Of a stretch of DNA of 20,786 bases, positions 14,351-20,786 are shown piece after piece. Made by a program: the position numbers and the translations under genes. This stretch comes from Clostridium sp. CAG:448 (lineage in GTDB: Bacteria > Bacillota > Clostridia > Oscillospirales > CAG-272). The DNA lies in the NCBI GenBank assembly GCA_000433415.1, contig FR890533.1, forward strand, positions 12,022 to 32,807. Direction: 5' to 3'. The notes under the pieces were generated by a model that was not told the origin of the DNA, searched no databases, and worked only from the letters and a program-made list of their open reading frames with translations. Each line of letters opens with the position of its first letter. The first letter of the stretch is position 1.

Positions 14351-15865
14351 TTAGTCAATATTCATTCCTTTCAGCGTTTCTTTGATATGTCTATTCATAC
14401 TTGACTGCATTCTTTTTACCGCAGTTGTGACGCTCCCGCCCTTGGAAATCAATGCGGCAAGTTTGGTGGTTGCGCCTGCCCAACCGTAAACATAGGCGAG
14501 GTCGTAAACACGTGTTTCCAGAATCAGATCAATCATCGGTTTGGACTCGGTGTCTTTTGTTCCCTTGGCGATCAGCGTGGTGTCATAGTACGCAGGCGTC
14601 AGCGTGTTTTGCGATTTTGCAGCGAGTACCTCCAACGCTACGGCAGCGTTTTCTGCATTTTTTTCGGTCAGGCAGATGGGAATTGCCACAACGCCGCCGA
14701 CATTATTCATGACGGAGTAGTAAGAGTCCTGGGAAGAGTCGAGCAGCGGATAGGGAATGACGCCGAAGTTGATGGAATGCGAGCGCAGACGAATCACGAC
14801 CTGCAGACATTCGCCAAAGAAGAGTGCGTGACCGTTGCCGAAACAATCCTTTCCGTTCTGCTGAACGCCATTTCCTTCGTGCTCCTGCTCCAGGTTGAAG
14901 GAAATTTTTCCATCTCCGTACAGTCTGTATGCAGCACTGACCACCTCGTCTGCGCGACTGAGCGCGGTGGCGTCACTCAATTGGAATTCGGGGATGTCAT
15001 CGCTGTTTTTCTTGGTTACGATAACGCCTCCGCCATACAGGAGTGAGAACGGTACATTACCGGTCATAGCAAAACCAACCTGGTCTTCATACGGACTCAG
15101 CTTTTCGGAGTCTCCACCCATTTCCTTGGTCGCCGCCTGCGCCAGACGGTACATGTTTTCCAGCGTCCATTCTTTGTTGGCAACCAGTTCGTAAAGATTT
15201 GTTCCTTTCACACCGCTCAGTGTAGAGCCGAGCAGATCGCTGTTCTCAAGAATGGTCTTGTTGAACATGATGATAAAGGTTGCGTCGTTGTCGCTGGTCA
15301 GAAGATCGCCTGTTGCATAAAAGACCTTGTTCGCCACGGAAAGACCTTCCACCGCCTTCTGATCCCACCATGATTTTGTCAGATCAATATTCGGCAGGGA
15401 ACGCAGATCATAGAAGCGTCCGTTGGCGGAAAGGGGAGCCATGTCAACAAGCTGTCCTACGACGGCGGCATAATCCTGACTGGAGCTTTTGACCACTTTT
15501 TCCACTTCACCCTGCGTATCCGGCGTCTTCCATTCTTCCACTTTGATGCCGTAGTTTTCTTCGACATCCAAATTTCTCCGGAAAACAGCAGACTGGATGG
15601 GGTCAGAGGAGTCTTTTTCGGCGAAAATATCCACTGTGGACCATTCTGCGGCATCGCGTGTCATGAATTTAGCGGTGATGCCCCAATTTTTTGCTTCAAC
15701 GTCAAGACGTTCGCCGGTGTCGGCGGCATCGGTTGCGGCGGGCGCTTTTGTAGAGGAACCGGTCGTATCCTCATCCCCTGTTTGATCTCCTGCGGCACAG
15801 GAAAATGCACCGAACAACAGGGTTAAAGCTAGTGCAAGGCAAAGTAGTTTGGATGTAAGCTTCAT
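14351..15865 (-). CDS. Extracellular solute-binding lipoprotein (ABC importer type), copy 2
   Basis: This is the first gene of the operon, 504 residues from the ATG at 15865. The frame runs further upstream to 15961, but that would begin inside the -35 box, and CGGAGG stands 7 nt before 15865, so the shorter start is correct. The lipobox is GAFSC (C23), followed by a Gly/Asp/Thr-rich linker and a solute-binding fold. It shares blocks with the copy downstream over the whole length: WSTVDIFAEKDSSD, RRNLD, WWDQKA, YATGDLLTSDNDATF, FGEC-Q, NFGVIPYPL and AKSQNTLTPAYYDT. The pair arose by tandem duplication and has since diverged. In this family most genes have permease neighbours; here there are none in the window. 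Confidence 0.9.
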   Translation of the reverse strand: MKLTSKLLCLALALTLLFGAFSCAAGDQTGDEDTTGSSTKAPAATDAADTGERLDVEAKNWGITAKFMTRDAAEWSTVDIFAEKDSSDPIQSAVFRRNLDVEENYGIKVEEWKTPDTQGEVEKVVKSSSQDYAAVVGQLVDMAPLSANGRFYDLRSLPNIDLTKSWWDQKAVEGLSVANKVFYATGDLLTSDNDATFIIMFNKTILENSDLLGSTLSGVKGTNLYELVANKEWTLENMYRLAQAATKEMGGDSEKLSPYEDQVGFAMTGNVPFSLLYGGGVIVTKKNSDDIPEFQLSDATALSRADEVVSAAYRLYGDGKISFNLEQEHEGNGVQQNGKDCFGNGHALFFGECLQVVIRLRSHSINFGVIPYPLLDSSQDSYYSVMNNVGGVVAIPICLTEKNAENAAVALEVLAAKSQNTLTPAYYDTTLIAKGTKDTESKPMIDLILETRVYDLAYVYGWAGATTKLAALISKGGSVTTAVKRMQSSMNRHIKETLKGMNID

Positions 15866-15932
15866 AAAATAACCTCCGTTCCGGAATTGATTGTGTCCAT
15901 GGATTTGCAAAAGGGGACACATACCTACGCTT

Positions 15933-15961
15933 ATTATACGATATTTTGCATGGTTTTTCAA
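15933..15961 (-). promoter_or_regulatory. Sigma-A promoter of the lipoprotein-HMA operon
   Basis: On the minus strand TTGAAA (15961-15956) and an exact TATAAT (15938-15933) are separated by 17 bp. The leader of about 60 nt contains a 7-bp inverted repeat, TGTGTCC (15892-15898) with GGACACA (15915-15921). Confidence 0.8.
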
Positions 15962-16055
15962 GAGGTTTGACTGTTACAATTGTGTAAATTTTCAACGATT
16001 CGATGGGTAACGGAAAGAAATGCGCAGAGGTTGCGGAGAGAATCCACCGCATCCC

Positions 16056-16084
16056 TTGACAAGTGTGATCAAATCCATTATAAT
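16056..16084 (+). promoter_or_regulatory. Sigma-A promoter of the DUF1934-MoxR operon
   Basis: An exact TTGACA (16056-16061) and an exact TATAAT (16079-16084) are separated by 17 bp. The start point should be near 16091, about 30 nt before the first gene. No operator palindrome is evident. Confidence 0.9.
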
Positions 16085-16119
16085 TTCATTAAATAAACGG
16101 TGAGAGAAGAGGATGCGGA

Positions 16120-16752
16120 GTGAATACAATGGACAGCGAAAGCAAAAGGGTGCGGAATGTGGCAATCCGGATTGTTTCGGAGCGGACCGAACAGGAAAAT
16201 GCCATGTTGGGTACTATGATGGATGAGAGCCTGGAATCCGGCAATGTGATTGATTATCTTGACATGCTGGAAGAGGAACGCGCGGCGGAACCCGACGGGG
16301 AAATTACGGAAAGGGAACGCCTGGAAACCATTTCGGCGGGGCTGCTGGAGGAGTCCGGAACGACGGTGTGTCTGCGGTATGACGAGACGGAGCTGACCGG
16401 TATGGAGGGATCGTCGGTGATGATCGCGTTTGACACCCGCACACCCGGACTTGTCAGCATGCTGCGCACGGGAGCGGTCCGTACTGCGTTGACTTTTGAG
16501 GCAGGCAGGCGGCACCTGTGTGCCTATGATACGCCGTACGCAGGCTTTTCCATCGGTGTTTTTACACTGCGGGTGGACAATTGCCTGCTCAGCGAGGGCA
16601 AGCTGATACTGGAATATATGATTGAGGTACGTGGTGCCGTTGCAGAGCGGAATCTTTTGACGCTGACCGTTCAGGACCGTGCGGAAGCGTGTGATGACGC
16701 GGAAAGAGACGGTGTTGGCGGACAGGAAGGAGCGGAAGATGGAGATACGTGA
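16120..16752 (+). CDS. DUF1934 (YwiB-like) beta-barrel protein with acidic insertion
   Basis: Residues 75-185 carry the DUF1934 pattern: RYDETELTGMEGSSVMIAF, then AYDTPYAGFSIGVFT and ILEYMIEV. This is a lipocalin-like small beta barrel of unknown function, common in Bacillota. The first strand (NVAIRIVS) is separated from the rest by an acidic, helix-prone stretch (about 27-74) that I would not expect in the usual shorter members. The C-terminus is also acidic. The start is either GTG at 16120 (GAGG 7 nt upstream) or ATG at 16129 (CGGAG 8 nt upstream); both are plausible. It is the first gene of the operon, and its end overlaps the MoxR start by 14 bp, so translation is likely coupled. The role in the operon is unknown. 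Confidence 0.85.
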   Translation: MNTMDSESKRVRNVAIRIVSERTEQENAMLGTMMDESLESGNVIDYLDMLEEERAAEPDGEITERERLETISAGLLEESGTTVCLRYDETELTGMEGSSVMIAFDTRTPGLVSMLRTGAVRTALTFEAGRRHLCAYDTPYAGFSIGVFTLRVDNCLLSEGKLILEYMIEVRGAVAERNLLTLTVQDRAEACDDAERDGVGGQEGAEDGDT

Positions 16753-17695
16753 AATCAGAGATGTCGGGGAGCTGTACCGGGCAATTTCTGACAATATGGA
16801 GCAGGTGATTTATGGAAAGCACCAACAGATCCGGCTGATTCTGACCGCATTTTTTGCAGGCGGACATCTGCTCTTGGACGATATTCCCGGCACGGGAAAA
16901 ACAAGTCTTGCGCGTGCTTTGGCAAAGTCGGTGCGCGCGGAGTGCAAACGCGTGCAGTTTACGCCGGACCTTCTTCCTGCGGATCTGACGGGAATCAATT
17001 GGTATAACCAAAAGGAGGGGCGGTTTGAATTCCGCCCCGGTCCGGTATTTACCAATATCCTGATCGCGGACGAGATCAACCGTGCAACACCCCGCACACA
17101 GTCCGCACTTCTGGAGTGCATGGGAGAAGGGCAGATCACCGTTGACGGGGAAACGCGGAATCCGCCTGCCCCATTCTTTGTGATTGCCACACAAAACCCT
17201 GTGGAATCGCAGGGAACCTTCCCGTTGCCGGAGGCACAGCTTGACCGCTTCTTTGCACGTCTTTCGGTCGGATATCCGGAGCCGGAGGCGGAAAAAAGAA
17301 TTCTGTTTGCCTATGAGCAGACATCGCCGCTGGAGGCGGTGCATCCTATATGTGACCGTGAATCGGTGTGTGACGCGATGCGCTTGGTTCGTCAGGTGCA
17401 TGTCAGCGATTGCATTCGTGATTATCTGGTTGCGATTGTTTCCGAAACGCGGCGGGATGCACGGCTGCGTTTGGGCGTCAGCCCGCGCGGAACGCTTGCC
17501 CTGATGCGTGCCGCACAGGCGTATGCGGCATGTGAGGGAAGAGATTATGTTTTGCCCGATGATGTCAAGGTACTTGCGGTGCCTGTACTTGCGCATCGTG
17601 TTTTGCTGCGCTCACAAAACACCGTCCGTCTGACCGACACGGCGGAAAATGTGATTGCACTGATTCTGGACACGCTGCCCGCTCCGATCGCATGA
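16739..17695 (+). CDS. MoxR-family AAA+ ATPase
   Basis: MoxR proteins are ATP-driven chaperones that help insert cofactors or assemble partner proteins, often with DUF58 and von Willebrand A proteins. The 318 residues contain Walker A IPGTGKTS (K54), Walker B NILIADEIN (D111, E112), the family stretch ATQNPVESQGTFPLPEAQLDRF with sensor-1 N153, and SPRG (R250) as the sensor-2 arginine. Length is normal. An upstream in-frame ATG at 16679 would overlap the previous gene by 70 bp without a ribosome site; AAGGAG stands about 7 nt before 16739, so that start is chosen. The stop overlaps the next start as ATGA. The next-but-one gene is DUF58, the usual partner. Confidence 0.95.
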   Translation: MEIREIRDVGELYRAISDNMEQVIYGKHQQIRLILTAFFAGGHLLLDDIPGTGKTSLARALAKSVRAECKRVQFTPDLLPADLTGINWYNQKEGRFEFRPGPVFTNILIADEINRATPRTQSALLECMGEGQITVDGETRNPPAPFFVIATQNPVESQGTFPLPEAQLDRFFARLSVGYPEPEAEKRILFAYEQTSPLEAVHPICDRESVCDAMRLVRQVHVSDCIRDYLVAIVSETRRDARLRLGVSPRGTLALMRAAQAYAACEGRDYVLPDDVKVLAVPVLAHRVLLRSQNTVRLTDTAENVIALILDTLPAPIA

Positions 17696-18357
17696 GGGGG
17701 CGTAAAAATCCGGCTGCCGGAAGAACCATGCCGGCGGTCCGGCTGTCGCCGCAGGGGCGCGCGTTCGCCAGGCGTGCCGCTGTACGGGATGTGTTGAAAC
17801 GGATTGGTGGAACACTGGTCTGGTTTCTTTTGATTGGCTTTGCCACGCTCCATTATCTGCGGGGTGTTCCCGCGTGGAAGCGCGGCTGGGATGCATTATG
17901 GCGTGAGGAGTGGTTGGTTCTTTTGCTGATACCGCTGTTTGCCCTGGCAAGCGCGGTGCCGCTGTTTCGTCTGTGGTATCTGTTTTCCGACCGGCGGGTT
18001 TGCGGCATTCTGACCGATACCGATACGGTTCACTACTACGGCAGGGGCAGAAACCGTTCAGGAAAACAGCGAGTCGGGGAATATATGCGCATGGAAATGC
18101 GGGTGACGGACGAAAACGGCGTTCGCCGCAGGGTGTATGCGCAGGTTCCGGAAGGCGGATTTGGAGGATATTATCGCAAAGGAGAGCGGATTCTGCACCT
18201 GCGCGGCGTTCCGTATCCGGTTTCCCCGGATGCGCAGGCGCGCGGGGAGGTGCTCTGCCCCTTCTGCGGGGCGGTTGCCCGTCACGGAGAAACGGTCTGC
18301 CCGCAGTGCACACGGCATATTCCACGCATTTTTCCGGATGACGGTATGGACGGCTGA
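17692..18357 (+). CDS. Two-TM membrane protein with C-terminal zinc ribbon, unrecognised
   Basis: This 221-residue protein starts with a basic segment (1-37). Two membrane helices follow, at about 39-57 and 74-98. A beta-rich soluble part (about 104-178) contains RMEMRVTDENGVRRRVYAQV and YYRKGERILHLRGVPYPV; its layout recalls DUF3592-like small membrane proteins, but I cannot confirm that. The end is a four-cysteine zinc ribbon: CPFCG (C189, C192) and CPQC (C203, C206), with both pairs as CxxC. The start overlaps the MoxR stop by 4 bp (ATGA), and the DUF58 gene follows after 48 bp. It therefore belongs to the MoxR-DUF58 unit and may be an assembly partner. Function unknown. Confidence 0.88.
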   Translation: MRGRKNPAAGRTMPAVRLSPQGRAFARRAAVRDVLKRIGGTLVWFLLIGFATLHYLRGVPAWKRGWDALWREEWLVLLLIPLFALASAVPLFRLWYLFSDRRVCGILTDTDTVHYYGRGRNRSGKQRVGEYMRMEMRVTDENGVRRRVYAQVPEGGFGGYYRKGERILHLRGVPYPVSPDAQARGEVLCPFCGAVARHGETVCPQCTRHIPRIFPDDGMDG

Positions 18358-18392
18358 GTGACATTGACGGCTTTGCCGTTGCATTTGTGGGA

Positions 18393-18399
18393 AAGGAGG
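18393..18399 (+). promoter_or_regulatory. Shine-Dalgarno site that sets the DUF58 start
   Basis: AAAGGAGG ends 6 nt before the ATG at 18406. The frame extends back to a GTG at 18358 without such a site, so 18406 is the start. Confidence 0.8.
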
Positions 18400-18405
18400 T
18401 CGCAT

Positions 18406-19602
18406 ATGTGGATATGGGCAGTGCTTGCCGCATTGGTGTTGACTGCACTTGCGCAGTACCTGGTGTACCGGAAAATCGGTCTTTCCAAAGTTCGGTACAC
18501 GGTTTCTCTGCAAACGGGTGAAGTGTTTGAGGGGGACGATGTTTTCCTGTATGAAACATTGGAAAACATCGGCAGGTTTCCGCTGCCGTTTGTCCGCCTT
18601 TCCACCGATTTGCCGGACGGACTGGAGTTTATCCTCGTGGAGGAAACGGGCGAGAAGGCGGAGAAAAAACGGGTGACAAAGACGTCGCGCGTCCAATCCC
18701 TTTTTGTCCTGCGACCGGGCATCGGCATCCGGCGCCGGTTGCGTGTGCGCTGTCAGGTGCGCGGGAAATACGAGATTGACGGAGCAATTGCCCTCGGCGG
18801 AGATCTTCTGGGAATGCGTGTGCAGACCATGCATCTTGTGCCGGCTCAGGGCGGACGGAATCGCCTGGTGGTCCTGCCGCGCACGGAAAGTCTGTCGGCG
18901 GGGTATATCTGCTCCTTCGGTTTGAGCGGAGATCTGATCACCAACCACTGTCCCGTCACGGATCCGTTGTATATCTGCGGCGCACGACCGTATACGGATT
19001 CGGATCCCATGAATCGGATCAACTGGAAGCAGACCGCCATGCGCGGGGAACTGATGGTTCGCGAGGAAGAGAAAACTGTTCGTTTTGATTTTAATGTATT
19101 GTTGAATATGAATACGCGCCCGATTGAATTGCACCGGACCAGTTCGGATACGGCGGCGCTGGAGCGCAATATTCGGGTCTGCGCTTCCCTGTTTGACCGG
19201 GCTGCCGCTTCCGATGTGCCGGTGCGCCTGATTACCAATACCGCATCGGTTGCCGCGGGTGCGCAGGCTGTCTGCGAAGACGGTGTCGGGACAGAAATTT
19301 ACGGCAGTCGCGTTTATTGCGGCAGAGGGGATACGTTGGACGCATTCCGCTTGCTTGCATCGGTCAGACCGACGGTATCGGTGCCGGCGGATCAAATGCT
19401 GGAGCATATTGCCGCATACCCGGAGCTGTACCGCGGGAGCCGGAATTTTGTTGTTGTCAGCGCCTATCTGGACACCTGCCTGGTCAATTTTTGGCACGCA
19501 ATGACGGCACAGGGGTGTCAGGTCGTTTTTTATCTGACAACTTCCCGCGCGGACGTGCGGGATTTTCCTGCAGATGCGGAAATTTATTACAAAACCTATT
19601 GA
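18406..19602 (+). CDS. DUF58 membrane-anchored protein, MoxR partner
   Basis: The protein has 398 residues from the chosen ATG. One N-terminal membrane helix (2-20) is followed by a beta-rich domain (30-160) and then the DUF58 core, RPYTDSDPMNRINWKQTAMRG (194-214) followed by ELMVREEE. In this family the stretch is usually Y-x3-D-x3-R-I-x-W-x3-A, here well kept. The remainder resembles a von Willebrand A-like fold, with CASLFDRAAASDVPVRLI in place of the usual second helix and strand. DUF58 proteins are thought to be substrates or scaffolds of MoxR chaperones in envelope-related processes. The gene is 21 bp before the PHP gene and clearly in one operon with the MoxR gene. Confidence 0.92.
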   Translation: MWIWAVLAALVLTALAQYLVYRKIGLSKVRYTVSLQTGEVFEGDDVFLYETLENIGRFPLPFVRLSTDLPDGLEFILVEETGEKAEKKRVTKTSRVQSLFVLRPGIGIRRRLRVRCQVRGKYEIDGAIALGGDLLGMRVQTMHLVPAQGGRNRLVVLPRTESLSAGYICSFGLSGDLITNHCPVTDPLYICGARPYTDSDPMNRINWKQTAMRGELMVREEEKTVRFDFNVLLNMNTRPIELHRTSSDTAALERNIRVCASLFDRAAASDVPVRLITNTASVAAGAQAVCEDGVGTEIYGSRVYCGRGDTLDAFRLLASVRPTVSVPADQMLEHIAAYPELYRGSRNFVVVSAYLDTCLVNFWHAMTAQGCQVVFYLTTSRADVRDFPADAEIYYKTY

Positions 19603-19623
19603 GGTTCGGAAGGTGGATTTTTT

Positions 19624-20373
19624 ATGATACAGGATCTTCATGCACATACCTATTACTCCTTTTGCGGTAAGGATGCGCCGGAAACGATTGTTGAGGCTGC
19701 CATTGCCGGCGGAATCCGTCTGTTCGGAATTACCGATCACAATTACGGGATCGGATTTTCGCGCTATGATTTTTTTGTCAACAATGAGGTTCCCGCCGGG
19801 ACGGATTATTACCGGTGTCTGCGGCGTTACTACGACCATATCAACCTGATCCGTGAAAAATATGCCGACCGCATTACGGTACTGCGGGGGATTGAGGTGT
19901 GCACGTTGCGAACGGGGCGGCACGCGTTGCCAAAGGCGGAGGATGTTTCATATTTTGATTATTGTCTGATCGAGAATCTGGATGCGCCCCGGGAGCAGAC
20001 CGTCACGGAGAATGATCTGTTTGCCTATGCCGCACGTCTGGGGTGCCGCGTCGGCGTTGCGCACACCGATCTGTTTGCTTTGATTCAACGCCTGGGAGAG
20101 GATCCCCTTTCCTATTTTTCGCGTATGGCGGAGCAGGGTATTTTTTGGGAGATGAATGTCAGTTACGATTCCATTCACCATTACCGTGTGCATCCGTACA
20201 TGCTGCAGTTTTTTGACTCACCGGAACAGCAGGAGATTGTGCGCCGCTCCGGGGTACAGGTCAGTGTCGGATTTGACGGTCACCGTGTGGAAGATTATGC
20301 GCCCGATCGTGTGCGTGCGTATTGTCGCAAACTGGAGGAAATGAAAATTCCGCAGCCGTTTGCGGAACTCTGA
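19624..20373 (+). CDS. PHP-domain metal-dependent phosphoesterase
   Basis: This 249-residue protein is a full PHP domain, the fold of histidinol-phosphatase (HisK), YcdX and the polymerase-associated phosphoesterases. The metal ligands are in order: H6 and H8 in DLHAHT, D38-H39 in ITDHN, E91 in RGIEV, H147 in VAHTD, and D218/H220 in GFDGH. Several loops (45-70, 100-130) are longer than in short PHP proteins. It is soluble, without signal peptide. GGAAGGTGG stands 8 nt before the ATG and 21 bp separate it from the DUF58 gene, so it is in the same transcript. A phosphatase is unusual in this operon type. The substrate is not predictable; histidinol phosphate is possible but no other his gene is nearby. 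Confidence 0.92.
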   Translation: MIQDLHAHTYYSFCGKDAPETIVEAAIAGGIRLFGITDHNYGIGFSRYDFFVNNEVPAGTDYYRCLRRYYDHINLIREKYADRITVLRGIEVCTLRTGRHALPKAEDVSYFDYCLIENLDAPREQTVTENDLFAYAARLGCRVGVAHTDLFALIQRLGEDPLSYFSRMAEQGIFWEMNVSYDSIHHYRVHPYMLQFFDSPEQQEIVRRSGVQVSVGFDGHRVEDYAPDRVRAYCRKLEEMKIPQPFAEL

Positions 20374-20415
20374 GCGGGAACAATATCTCGGAAAAAGCGG
20401 ATGGGAGGAAATCGT

Positions 20416-20786
20416 ATGGAAGACAGGGTGTCAACCGGGCATCACGGCTTTTGGGTCCGTATGGCGGCACTTGCCGCAGTCGGACTGCTTTTATGCGCCT
20501 TTTTTGTACCGCCGCTTTCAGACGGTTGGTTTGCGGTTCCGTTTTGCTTTCTTTTCATATTAACCGTGTTTTTTGTCGGAACCGGACTGGAGGGGGCGAT
20601 TTGCATGTTCTTTCGGGTTCGGCGGACAGACGGTGACAACCGTATCAGTGGGAAGGCACGGACGGCTTTGCTTTTGCCGATGGGATTGGTTGCGGTTGTG
20701 CTGTCCTATATAACCGGGACCGTTGTCCGGACGTGGATGACAGAGAATGCCGCCGCGGTGCCTGGCGGCTATGATCCTGCGTCTGC
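20416..20786 (+). CDS. Membrane protein, N-terminal part, cut by the window end
   Basis: An open frame begins at ATG 20416, with GGGAGG 7 nt upstream, and runs off the window after 123 residues. Three hydrophobic segments are visible, at about 15-33, 38-56 and 82-105, with a basic loop (RVRRTDGDNR) between the second and third. The part after the third segment looks extracytoplasmic and is rich in Ala, Gly and Pro. In MoxR-DUF58 operons a transglutaminase-like (TgpA) membrane protein often follows, which is one possibility, but the visible residues do not decide it. It starts 42 bp after the PHP gene, in the same operon. Confidence 0.8.
   Translation, partial: MEDRVSTGHHGFWVRMAALAAVGLLLCAFFVPPLSDGWFAVPFCFLFILTVFFVGTGLEGAICMFFRVRRTDGDNRISGKARTALLLPMGLVAVVLSYITGTVVRTWMTENAAAVPGGYDPAS

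Noticed and set aside
15866..15961. Upstream start of the lipoprotein gene at 15961
   Set aside because: It would begin inside the -35 box and place 32 non-signal residues before the lipoprotein signal peptide.
18058..19923. 621-codon minus-strand frame opposite the DUF58 and PHP genes
   Set aside because: It crosses gene boundaries of a coherent plus-strand operon, and its product is rich in His, Arg, Pro and Cys without domains, as expected of an antisense reading.

Overview
The window reads as mid-GC chromosomal DNA of a Gram-positive, Clostridia-type bacterium (Bacillota; an Oscillospirales- or Eubacteriales-like anaerobe is my inference). The supports are a SpoIVB-type sporulation protease, two lipobox lipoproteins, a YwiB-like DUF1934 protein, strong AGGAGG Shine-Dalgarno sites, and five consensus-like sigma-A promoters, three of them exact TTGACA-N17-TATAAT. 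I saw no rRNA, tRNA, transposase, phage gene or CRISPR array.

Left part (1-4640). An unrecognised gene (1-723, +) converges through a shared hairpin terminator on a complete zinc/cadmium efflux operon on the minus strand. That operon is an SmtB/CadC-type ArsR repressor (3484-3119), a 73-residue HMA metal-binding protein (3062-2841) and a P1B-type ATPase without an HMA domain of its own (2795-798). It is driven by a perfect promoter with an ArsR-like inverted repeat just after the start point. Upstream lies an unrecognised minus-strand gene (4640-3759), possibly a PD-(D/E)XK-like fold plus a winged helix, with a 52-nt near-perfect hairpin between its promoter and its ribosome site.

Middle part (4641-12587). 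spoIVB (4933-5988, +) converges through a GC-rich terminator on a large surface protein gene (8430-6064, -). That protein has a GH99/GH71-like catalytic region, a CBM9-like beta domain, a Thr/Glu-rich stalk and a C-terminal membrane anchor. Next comes a heterodimeric ABC exporter, two half-transporter genes overlapping by 4 bp (12420-10591 and 10594-8744). Its perfect promoter is covered by a perfect 13+13 bp inverted repeat, a likely repressor operator.

Right part (12588-20786). A minus-strand operon holds two tandem paralogous solute-binding lipoproteins (15865-14351 and 14315-12819) and, 12 bp downstream, a CopZ-like HMA protein (12806-12588). No sugar permease genes are present. Diverging from it, a perfect promoter drives a tightly packed plus-strand operon: DUF1934 protein, MoxR AAA+ ATPase, a two-TM protein with a C-terminal zinc ribbon, a DUF58 protein, a PHP-domain phosphoesterase, and a membrane protein cut by the window end. 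MoxR and DUF58 are a known chaperone/scaffold pair; the added DUF1934, zinc-ribbon and PHP members are the less usual part.

Nothing here is clearly a new defence or mobile system. The best candidates for follow-up are the uncharacterised MoxR-type operon, the surface glycosidase with its Cys-containing C-terminal anchor, the operator on the exporter promoter, and the hairpin-led gene at 3759-4640.
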